A stretch of DNA of 64,000 nucleotides from NCBI GenBank assembly GCA_905178155.1, contig CAJINV010000003.1:3839600-3903599 (forward strand), given 5' to 3'. The notes beneath the pieces are model-generated. The model was not told the origin of the DNA and ran no database searches. It saw nothing but the letters and a program-made list of their open reading frames with translations. The position numbers and the translations under genes were made by a program. Source of the DNA: Amoebophrya sp. A120 (lineage: Eukaryota; Sar; Dinophyceae; Syndiniales; Amoebophryaceae). Positions 54,024 through 64,000 of this stretch are shown piece after piece; the first letter of the stretch is position 1, and every line of letters starts with the position of its first letter.

Positions 54024-57000
54024 ATGTCGGCTGCCACGACGTCTTTTCCGCCAGCCTTTACTGCCCCTGGCGCAGCAGGAGACGGCAACGGCAGACCTGC
54101 GACAGGTGGGATGGACGGCAACGCCAGTGTCCTTGCGGCGCAGCCGCAGTTCGGCTTTGATCAACATCACTTGCAACAGCAGCAGCCCGTGTCAACTACT
54201 GCCACAACGGCGGGGCCGGTGGGAACGCTTTCGAGCACAAACATCTCAAATTTCACCCAAGCCGCAGGCGGCAATCTTGGCGTAGCACCCAACAGCACGA
54301 CAACGGCGCAGCAGATGCAGGTTTCCCAGCAGACGCAGCAGCACGTCGGCTCGTCCGGTTTGTTCAACGCCAGCGCGAGTAGCAATATCATGGTCAACGG
54401 CACGACGCCGCAGCAACAGGGGCAGCAGACAGTAAACGGTGGCGCGGCTACTTCTACGGTGCAACAGCAGCAGGGACAACAACCTCCATTGCACCAGCCG
54501 CGGCTAATACCACTGCCCATGCCGCCGCAGATCAATCCGGATCAAGTCACGACACAGCAGCTGCAGATCCTGCAACAGCAGCAGCAGCAGGCAATGCGCC
54601 CGCAGCAGCAGCACCAGCAGCAGCAAGGGATGCTGCACGTGCAACAGGGAGGACCGCAACTCGGGGCGGGTCAGAACCATCTACAGGTGTTCGATCCGCA
54701 GCAGAGCCACAGTTTGCAGCTATCCTGAGTAAAAACGTACCCACACCAGAGTCAAGATGGCCATTTTGCAACACAAACCTAGAACCTTTGGGGGTCACGC
54801 ATCACAAGTTGCAGTCCGTAGTGTAGTGCAGGTTCGCAAGGCCAGCTGCATCAGAAACCCATCTGCTCATCCTGTTTACAGCATTACAAATTCCAAAACA
54901 CGATTGGAAATGGCTCTCATGAGGATGCGCATTACAAGTCTTCCCGTCTTTGCAAATCTGCATGACAACTCTGGTGTGGGTACGTTTTTACTCAGGATAG
55001 CAGCAGTTCGGCGCACAGCCGTTCAATCCGGCGCAGTTGTATCACACAGAAAAAAGCTGGCAGGTCACATTTGTAATGCAAAAATAAATACACAAAAAAA
55101 ATCTGTATTGCGTATCCTAAACAGCATGCTATGAGGCCGCCCATGGCAGATTTTTCTGTGTATTTATTGTTGCATTACAAATATGCCCTGCCAGCTTTTT
55201 TCTGTGGGATAAGTTGAACGGATTGCAAGGTACTATGGTCGATCAACAGCAGAGCCAGCAGCTGCAACATCAGTCGTTGCTCAACCTAGATCACCTTCAT
55301 AACGCAGTCGGCGGCATGGGCATGCACCAGCAGATGTCGTCGACGTCTGCGGCGTCCTCCACCAACAATCCCGGGGGTTCATCTGCCGCCGCACCACCCT
55401 TCAAGCCTTCCTCAACTTGGAATACCCAGGCGGTGGACTTCGTGCCGCAACTACCACAGAACCGCAACATAGGCGCGGTGCAGTTAGACGTCGCCAGCAG
55501 CTGCCTGCCCTCCCTGCCCAATAGTGCAGCGGACCAGAAAAGTACGCCCGACACTGTAGCGTCCACGGCGGAAAATAGTCAGCAGCAGAGCAGCACGTCT
55601 GGGTCGACCGTTCCGCCACCCCCGCCGCCGCCGCCAGGGAATGGTACTACTACCGACGCCCAGGCGCAACAACTCGACGCCAGCAAAGTGGTTGAGAGCA
55701 ACAACATGATGGGCGGTAGTGGTTCTTGTACAACGAATAACAATAACCTGGTGCAGCTGGTGCAACAACAGCAGCCAGAGTCTGGTGCAACGATGGCCGC
55801 GAGTGGCTTGATGATGGAGAATACAGCCACCGCACAGGACGCTGGAGGTACAGGCGGTGGCACAAGCGGCCTCGAAAATCAGCAAGCAAGTAATCCAAAT
55901 ATTAACGGGGCGGCCGCGGAACAGCAGGATCAGCTCGTCTCAAGTAGCGGTACTAGCAACAGCAACAATGCCGGTCCGCAGCAGCAACCTGGAGGAGGTC
56001 CTTCCTCGGGTGCAGGTGCTAGCAACGGGTCAGGGGTCTTGATGCCTGGTCAGCAACAGCTGCAACAGCTCCTGGCTCAACAACAGCAGAGCAATATTCC
56101 GAGCGGTGGCTATGGCTCGTTGAACGTGGGAACAAATCAGGCACCTGGAGCGCAACATCTCCAGCACCTGCAGCAGCCACACGCAGTGGCAGGCCAAAAC
56201 AACAATCCGTCGGGCGGGGGTATGATTTTCAACGAGGTTTTAGACCAGAACAGCTTGCAGCTCGGCTCGACTAGCATGTTGGGCACGACACAACTCGGGA
56301 GTAACTTTTCCGGCACCAGCAACATGCTGGACCAGAATGGTGGTAATAATTTCGGGATGAACAATGCGCCCCCGCAGCAGCAGCAACAACAGCCGTTCGG
56401 AAACTCAGCGGACCAGGTGATTTCTCAGCACAACTCGCAGTTCAACATGGGAAACACTACCAACACGACGCTACTGTCATTACCGCAACAGGGCGTCGTA
56501 TCAAGTAACAGCATGCAGCTCGACAATGGGCAAAGCAACATAGGGGCAGAAGGCGGCGGCAACAATTCCTTCTTGGGTAGTGGTGGCGGCGTGGTGAGCC
56601 AGGCACAGTACAACAGTTTCCTGCAAGCCCAGCAGCAGCACCAGCTGCTCGGCAACATGGGCGGTAGTGGCGCCAGCGGGAGTAATCTTATGCCTTTGCA
56701 TGCAGGGAACTTGACTCTCGAACAGCAGCAGCAATTGCTACAGGCTAGCAACAATCAGCAGCAAAATCTCGGCCTGCTCAACTTGAACAGCGGCGGACCG
56801 CAAAGCATAGCGCTCGCACAGCAGCAGCAGCAGCAGCAGCAGCAGCAAACACAAGAACATCAGCTTCAGCAGCACAGCCTTGTGCAGCAACAGCAAGGGA
56901 ACAATAACACAGCATCTGCGAGCAGCCGTGGTCTCAACGCGAACAGCGTTGCGTTTCAGCCGATGCAATCACAGCAGGTCCGAGATCAACAGCAGTCGCA

Positions 57001-60000
57001 GCCGTTCAGTGGGCAACAGTGGATGGGCGTAACGCAGCAGCAGCAGCACCAACAGATGATAGAAAACTCAAGCAATTATTGCCACAATTCTGCGGCTTCT
57101 CGTGGCGTTGGTGCGGGCCAGGCCGCCCAGGGCTTCGCTAATATGGGCGGTGTCGCAAATAACATGAGCAATGCTATGAGCGACATGAACAACGCATCCT
57201 CGTCGAACACCGGCAACGCTGGATTTTTAGGCTCCAGCACAAGTGCCTCGACCTCCTGTGCCACGAACAACGGTATGCAGCAGCAGGAGCAATTTAGTGA
57301 TGCCGCCAAGAACCGACAAGAGTTTGTGAATGAAATCGATTTGCAATTCAAGCTTCCGGAGGGGTGTCCCGGAGTGTTCAATCTTCCGGATCGCTCGCAG
57401 CCCCTGCAAATGGGCCAGCAACTCACAACGTTGCCAACGAACACCAGCCAAAGTCTGGCCTACGGTGGTGGAGGACCATCGTCCGGACAAAATAACTCGA
57501 CGCAGCATCAAATGCACCAGCAGCCAAATTCATTATCACACGGCGCTGCTGGTGGCCAACATCAAAATCTAGGCGCGTCGGCCTCGTCGTCGGAACCGCA
57601 GCAGCACCAGCAAGGGCAACAAATATTCGGCGGACCGGGGATCGGTCAATCGCAGCCCGACCTGTCACAGCACCCGATGGCCGCGAGCAGTGGACAACAT
57701 CAAGCGCAGATGCTGCAGGGAGGTGGACAAGGTGGACAACAGCACCAGCAATTTCAGCATCATCAGCCTCCAGCTTCGCATGCAAATCACTACAACAGCT
57801 TGCCCGGGTCGGCAGGCGGAGCGCAAATGCAGCAGCAGCAGCAGGCTGGAACGAACACGTTCAACGTGGGTGTTGTCGGCCACAACGCGCCCGAACAATC
57901 CGTGGCAGGACAACTCAGCAGGATGAATAGCGTGTCCGCCAACAACAACCATTCTTACCACAACCAGCAGGCGATGTTGAACCATGGTGGAACATCAAAC
58001 ACGAACTACAATAACTCGACCAGCAGCTCGACGGGCGGCCCTTCGGGCGGCCAGCAGCATCACCATCAGGGTAGAAACAACTACTACAACAACTCCCAGC
58101 ACTCGCACTCGCAGAGTGGTCACCACGGCTCGTCGTTTCAAGCGGGTCCGCACGAAGGCCGGGGCCACCACGGAGGGGGCAAGAGCGGCCACGGGTATAA
58201 TTATCACCAGCAGTACAACGAGCGGAGACAAGGCTCCATGAGCAAATACCAGCAGCACGAAAAGGGAGGTGGCGGCAGAGGGGGGCCCCAACATGATCAT
58301 GCTGACAAGGGCGACATGAAGGGCGGGAAAAACAACAGGAACCACAGCCTGCCGCACGTGCAGTCGTCCACGTTGCACCAGCACTCAAGCTCGCACCAGC
58401 AGTCGTGGCGACAGCAGCAGGGCATGCAGCTCGGGGGCGGGCCGAACAACATCAACGGCAATCCTTCGGATCAACATCAGCAGCAGCACCAGCCACGGGT
58501 TCGCCACCAGCAACAAACCTGCTTCGCACTCCCCGCACAGCACGCCACGCAGACGAGCTCCTGCAGTAGCGCTGCAGCGGTAGCAGGGTCTTTGACGCAG
58601 CAGACGGCTCAACAAGTAAACACGACGAGTTGCACAACTAGTAGACCCCCGGGAGGGCATGGGCAGCAGCTGCAGCAGGCTCCTCCCCTTCCACCACAGA
58701 CAGGGGTCGTTGAGCAAGACCACGATATTCTGCTGCGGAGCCAAACGAGACTCTGTGACCTGATCGACTCCAGCTCCACAGAAGACACCGAGGAGCAGCG
58801 GTCACGGCGCGAGTCAAATGGGGCGGCGCGCGGGGACGGCAGCACCGCCACCAGTAACAGAAAGTTACTGCACGCAGGTTCCTCGCATCAAATGGGGCAT
58901 CTTCCCGGCACCGTTGCGCTCTCTTCGGTGACCACGACGGGTTCAGACCAGTACAAGGACTATGGTACAGCAGCCAGCAAAGGCACGAGGACGGCCAAGA
59001 GCAATCACCTGCGCGACATTTCGCAGCACGAAATCAATGAAGTCGTGCGGCGCGTGCCTGTGCAGGATAGCGGATCCTATGAGAAGGACGGCTATGGTGC
59101 TTCTGCCACGACGAGTGGCAATCTTGCCGGGCTGGAAGTATACGTCATTTTTGTACATAACGATATCGATAGGGATTTTTTATACCAATTTCAATGCACG
59201 GTCTCTTCGTCTTTTTAGCTCGTTCTTGTGGGATGCACTCTGTAGCTGCACAGCTTCTTAGTTCCCTGTGCCTAAATCAAATTGTAACTGTTACTCACCC
59301 TCTCAGCGGCGCGGGACAGCAAGCAGCATGATGGACGGGCGGCACGTGGAACCGCGAGCTGACCGTAGGAATGAAATGAATGAAACGGGAATAGCTGCCG
59401 GAAAGGGTACTGCAGAGAACTTTGGTCATAGAGAAATTTTCTTCGTAGAAAATGGCTCCTCGCAGATAGATACTTACCCCACACCTGCTTGACATATGAT
59501 CGCAACAGAGCTCGCAGTATTTCTACAAATGATGGAAAGGGCGGAAACATAAAGATAGAGGCCATGTCACTTGTTGCATTTGCAGCTAGTACCACTTTTT
59601 TTCCGTTCAAATAGCGCTTGTCACAACTACTTTTTGGTTTCGTTCGCGTGTCTTCACAGGTACAGTGACTACAAACGACACCCGCACCACTGATCAACCC
59701 AGTGGTAATTTCGCGGCCACCGGCTTCTACGCTCCGGCTGTACCCGAGCCTCCCAAACCGCCAAAACTTGGCAAAGATTGCGACGGGCTGGACGCGGATG
59801 CGCGGGAGCTCATGGAGGCTTTGGTAACGCTGAACGAAAAGCAGGAGCACCGGGGTTTGAAGCACAAGAATGCGCTTTTCCGGGCGATGAAGAGGCTGAA
59901 AGAGATCGGTGAGGAGAAGAGCAAGGCGGGGCCGAACAACCCGGCGGGCGCCGCCACCGCCTGGGGAAATTGGAACAAGAAGGTGTCAAAAAAGGATCAG

Positions 60001-63000
60001 TACTTCTACGAGATCTCCGAACAGCTGCCTCCCGACCTTTCCGATAAGGTGCTGAGCAGCCTGGCGGGCAGTGTTGCAGCGCCTGCGCTTCCTGCCCAGA
60101 TGCCACCGCCGTTTCCGCGACAGAATTACACCTCTGGTGGGTCACAGCCCTCCGTGGTCCCAAGAAAGGAACAGCAAACAGGTGGATCCAGTGTTCAACA
60201 GAATTCTTCTACCGCCGGCGGAACCGCACAGATGAACCAGCAGCACCCAAGTAAAGCGCTGCTGCCTTTCTCGTCCAAGGCAGGGCCACAACCGGCAGCG
60301 CAGAACAACGGTCCTCCATACGAACACGCACGACCAGGACCACCGGCGAACAATAATATTGGAGGCAATAAAGGTGGACCACCAGGAGCGCAGCAGCAGC
60401 ATCTTCAACGCGCTAGTTCTAGTAGTGCGCAGCACCAATCGCAGGGTGGGGCCGGCCCAGGTACAACTGGCGGTGGTACAACACAGCAACAGCACTCCTC
60501 GAGAGGACTGAAGGTAAACTACGCAGCTCTGAACGGTGGTGGCGGGGGTGCCACAACCACGTCCTCGGCGCATTCGGAAACGCAGCCCGGGTTCAATGCG
60601 TCATCCCGGACCAGTTCGGACCGCGAGCGCGAGGACGCCACAACCACCAGTCAGCACTTTTCGACGCAAAAGTTCGGAACCGGGTTCTCTTCCGGAGCGG
60701 GATCAAAGCACTCGAGCCAACCCGACGTGCACTTCAGTGTAACGAGCAGTAAGCCGAACCGAGGAGAATGGGGCGCCGCACCAACGATGGCAGGAGCTTC
60801 GTCGTCCGCTACTTCTTCGGGAACAACCACAGCGACTTCTGCCGCTTCGCAGACATCTTCACAGCAAGGGACTACGATGAAGAAACCGCAGCTGTCGCAG
60901 CAAACGAAGCGAAAGCTGAAGGATCTGGGACTGCAGGAAGTGGAGGAAGCGTTGCTGCAGGATCCGGACTTTAACGAGTCCGAGTTTACTCGAAATAACC
61001 TGCCCGGCCTGGTAACCGAAGTCGCACCGGGCGATGGGACCAGTACCAGCGCCGGTGGACGCGGCGACCGGGCGGGGGGCAAGAACCGGGCAGCTCCCGC
61101 TCTTCGCGGGGCGGATACTAGTAAAGCTACTTCATCTTCTATGGTGCAACATCAAGGGCCTAGCACTTCTGGCGAGATGTTGCAGTCCGGTGGTTGTGCT
61201 ACTTCTAGCACGATGGTCGGCAGCACCAGTTGTAACTCTACGTTCATCGGGGGAAACAACAAGGGCTTTAATACCACCTCAAGTTCTTCCAGTACGAACA
61301 AGCACGGCAGTAAGAAGACCTCAAGTACCTCCACCCCGGTGGGAGCCGGGGCGACTCAGGTCATGATTGGAAGCACGACGAGCACCTGTACCACCACGAC
61401 TGCCGCAGCGTCTTCCGCGACAACCGCGACCTTTGAGGGTGATGACGCCTCCTGTTCTTTGGAGCAGCAACCGGGAGCGGGCCTCGAAAGCGGCAGTGTA
61501 TTGGCGGCAGAAGGAGTCGCTGGGGCGAAGAAAAAGAAGAAGAAACAAGGGACCCGGGGCGGCAAGAGGCAGCGCGAGAAGCAGGCGGAAGTTGATGCTG
61601 CTCTGAAAACTAGCACGAGCCTGTGCAGCGACCCCGAGAACCAGGGGTTGAATGTCAGTGGCGCAACGACCTCCAACGAACAACAACCTGGGGAGCAGCA
61701 AGCCAGTCTCTCCGCATCATCGCACGAGAGTTCTTTTACAAAGGTGGAACAAGAAGAGGACAATGCAGCCTGCGCTGATGATTCGCCGAAGAAGGACCCT
61801 TCCGATGATGTCGCCAGGGTAAGTACTGAGAAAGACGACGACAAAGTTGACGTCCCGACAACGAGAATCAACACGAGCGACGCGAAGGAAGAGGAAATCG
61901 CAAACCAGACCGTCCAGAACATCAAGGCGCCTTCATCGCGGTCTGACCTGGACAAAAATGGTGACTCGCAGCTTGATCCGGATGCCTCCGCGGCAGGCAC
62001 AGTAGAACCTGAAGCGGTGCAGCCCGCTCCAGCTGCGCCGGTTGAAAAGGAGTCGTCTCTAGAAAAAGAGGACGATAATTGCGTCGACGACGTTGATGAT
62101 GATTTGACGGAACCTGAGAGGGATATTCCAGAAAGCACGAGCACGCCACGAGTTATCACCACAAAGCGGCTCGAGCCGGAATCCTTCGACAAAAACGCGG
62201 CGGAAAGCCGGCAGGTACTCGTTCGATCGGAGAAGTACACGCTGTTGTTGATCTATTTTGATTTCCGCGCAAGGTCTATAAATATGAGTTTTCGTTCCCT
62301 ATTAAGTTTCGGGTAGCACATAGTACAAATGTGCTATACAGCTGCACCTTTCTCAGGTTGTTGCCGACGAAGCCACCGAGGCCGCTCGCGGGGAGGAGAA
62401 ACGCAAATGCGACGCACCCACGGGAGACGGTATTAGTTTGGTTTATTTTTTGATCGATTGTGATTTGCTCTTGTTGCCGCGATATAATATGTGATTCGTC
62501 TGCTCGGTGAAGTTTTACTTCTTTCACTTTGACAAAAAAGGTGAAGAAGATAATGCGGACGAGACGACTGACTCAGCCACGAAGGTGGATGAGGATGCCC
62601 CTAGTCAGGCCGCATCAGAAGCGAAAGAGGGTAAGTAATTGGACTTGCCGCGTTCATCTCTAAATCATGCGCATGCTCACTTTATACTAGTAGTATCATG
62701 ACCACATTGACATTCATCGCTGAGAGATGGTAAGCTCCAATGTGGAGACTCGTGGAGAAATATGTGAGTTGAACTCAATCGAGAGCCGACTATTAGATAT
62801 GATGAAACGGATCGAAATAAAACGGCAATCATGATAAAATCAGCCTCTAGCGCGCCGGCAACAAAGCCAGCGAGTAACAAGCCAACGAAGAAAAAATTGA
62901 AGACGAAAACCGCAAGACAACAGGCAGCGGACGAGAAGGCTTTGGCGGAGGCACTGGTCTTGGCAGAAAAAGCGCGGAAGGATTTGGAAAAAGGTATCAA

Positions 63001-63945
63001 GTACTTAAACACATCATGTGCTATTGCAGCGCGGGAAATTCTTCCTAGTGCTGCGCTTCATTTTTTTCCACGACGGGGCGCGCGCTATATTCAATCCACA
63101 AGGATATGATTATGAAAACCTAGCAGTTACTATACTACTCCTTGCTATGCAAGTATAACCAATCACGCACGAAATACCGGTAGGGATAGCGTTCCGAAAA
63201 ATATAAACAGACCCTGCAGCGAGCAAAGTGCCGGCGAAGAAGGAGGAGACGAAAGCGGAACGACGCAAAAAGAAGGAAAACTACCAGGCCATAGCTCGCG
63301 AGAAACGACGAGCAGAGCGCGAAGCCGCGGAATCAGAAGCGCAGTATCGGTTTATTTTTGTATATGTTTTTCTTTTTTGTTGTATGTCAGCACAGTTGTG
63401 ATAGTAGCGACTTACTAGTTGTGATAGTTAATCTTCAGCACGCCGAGATGTAGCACACAGAGGTTTGTCACAGACAGCGTGATGCACAAGATTTCGAGTT
63501 GGCTCAAATTCTTGGTTCACTTTGTGATATGAAGAACCTGGCCGACGAAATGAAAGCTATGCATAGCGAGACACTTTCATCTGTGCCCCTGCGGCACAGC
63601 AGAACTCGAGTCGACACCGAAAGTGAAAACAACCGGGGCCGGGACTGCGACGGTCTCGTCGTCCAGAGGAGCATTTTATGGATTCAGATTCACTTTTAAA
63701 GCAATAATCGCCCTGTAACTTCTTGACTCCACAGCTTAAAGAAAGAGAAGACCCAGCAAAACGAGATCGTAAGGCTGTTCAAAGAGCATAATTATAGCGA
63801 GGGCAGCCCGCCAAGCTGGATGGGCGAGGACGATAACGAGGACAGCACACAGGCACTGATAGATTCCTTAACCAGCGGAGCAAACACAACGCACTCCTTC
63901 GGGCCGTATCAGCAGATGCAAAAACTTTTATGGAAGCAGAACTGA
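54024..63945 (+). CDS. Giant Q-rich low-complexity protein with helical C-terminus
   Basis: My model is 54,024-54,720, 55,005-55,039, 55,217-59,137, 59,307-59,406, 59,660-62,214, 62,357-62,429, 62,541-62,630, 62,844-62,993, 63,220-63,349 and 63,735-63,945: 7,962 nt, 2,653 codons plus stop. The first two interruptions are introners; the rest are GT-AG introns in matching phase. Residues 1 to about 1,550 are Gln/Ser/Gly/Asn-rich with CAG/CAA tracts and a His/Gly/Arg-rich patch. An ordered-looking segment (ELMEALVTLNEKQEHRGL to YFYEISEQLPPDLSD) begins the exon at 59,660. The C-terminus is acidic, then Lys-rich and helical (RRKKKENYQAIAREKRRA). No family is recognised. An alternative last part uses an open exon from 63,479 whose phase I could not reconcile with the final exon. 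A scaffold or RNA-granule role is speculation. Confidence 0.7.
54721..54999. mobile_element. Introner element 10 (family C), TSD GCAGC
   Basis: A 279-bp element with inverted termini of about 31 bp beginning TATCCTGAGTAAAAACGTAC, flanked by GCAGC at 54,716-54,720 and 55,000-55,004. Removal joins Ser-Leu-Gln to Gln-Phe-Gly-Ala in frame. The terminus begins TATCCTG like family B but then differs. Confidence 0.92.
55040..55211. mobile_element. Introner element 11 (family D), TSD AGTTG
   Basis: A 172-bp element whose inverted arms span much of its length (CACAGAAAAAAGCTGGCAGG and its complement, slightly mismatched), flanked by AGTTG at 55,035-55,039 and 55,212-55,216. Removal gives Pro-Ala-Gln-Leu-Asn-Gly-Leu in frame. 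It leaves a 35-nt exon between itself and element 10. Confidence 0.92.
56815..56852. repeat. CAG tract in the giant Q-rich gene
   Basis: Run of CAG codons giving about eleven Gln. Similar shorter tracts recur through the exon at 55,217-59,137. Confidence 0.85.
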
Positions 63946-64000
63946 TTCGATCGCTTCACTTCGATCAGCTGGTGCGTATCGCCCCGTCTTGGAAAATAAA

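Overview
This window is nuclear DNA from a unicellular eukaryote. Most genes are split by short GT-AG introns of about 56 to 260 bp. Proteins are often very long and rich in Gln, Asn and Ser. Recognisable housekeeping genes are a splicing factor (PRP17/CDC40), a class II PRPP synthetase and a glycerophosphocholine acyltransferase. Several coding regions also carry short terminal-inverted-repeat DNA elements that must be removed for the reading frame to continue. From general knowledge, introner elements with inverted repeats and target-site duplications have been described in the syndinian dinoflagellate parasite Amoebophrya. That genus or a close relative is my best guess, but it is an inference.

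Layout. 0.1-1.7 kb: GC-rich island without a credible gene. 2.6-3.4 kb: coiled-coil hypothetical. 4.0-4.3 kb (minus): possible tiny gene. 4.4-7.7 kb: membrane protein with a PLAC8-like Cys cluster and two EF-hands, interrupted by two introners. 7.7-9.7 kb: charged hypothetical. 10.3-13.2 kb: acidic hypothetical. 14.1-16.8 and 17.9-20.9 kb: two paralogous, probably secreted, Cys-rich proteins; one has an introner at a site that is uninterrupted in the other. 20.6-24.6 kb: a mosaic. A 33-bp core repeat occurs five times, between a minus-strand gene fragment, perfect palindromes, tandem repeats and a chimeric ORF carrying a DUF3638/DUF3645-like fragment. 25.6-27.3 kb: class II PRPP synthetase. 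27.7-35.8 kb: a protein of about 2,375 residues with a signal sequence and a glycosyltransferase-31-like patch, containing three introners in tandem. 37.3-43.9 kb: a Q/N-rich CCCH zinc-finger protein. 45.3-47.4 kb: PRP17/CDC40. 47.75-49.35 kb: second GC-rich island. 49.9-51.7 kb: GPC1-type acyltransferase. 54.0-63.9 kb: a second giant Q-rich protein, about 2,650 residues, with two introners of two further families.

The main discovery candidate is the set of eleven introner-like elements. They fall into four terminal-repeat families. All share TATC-like and GATA ends (one start is mutated to TATG) and a 5-bp target-site duplication. Removing each element plus one duplication copy restores the frame in every host gene, yet ten of the eleven cannot be given GT-AG boundaries. 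The second candidate is the dispersed 33-bp core repeat, which in the paralogous genes encodes a basic C-terminal peptide and seems to mark the joints of a gene-fragment mosaic.
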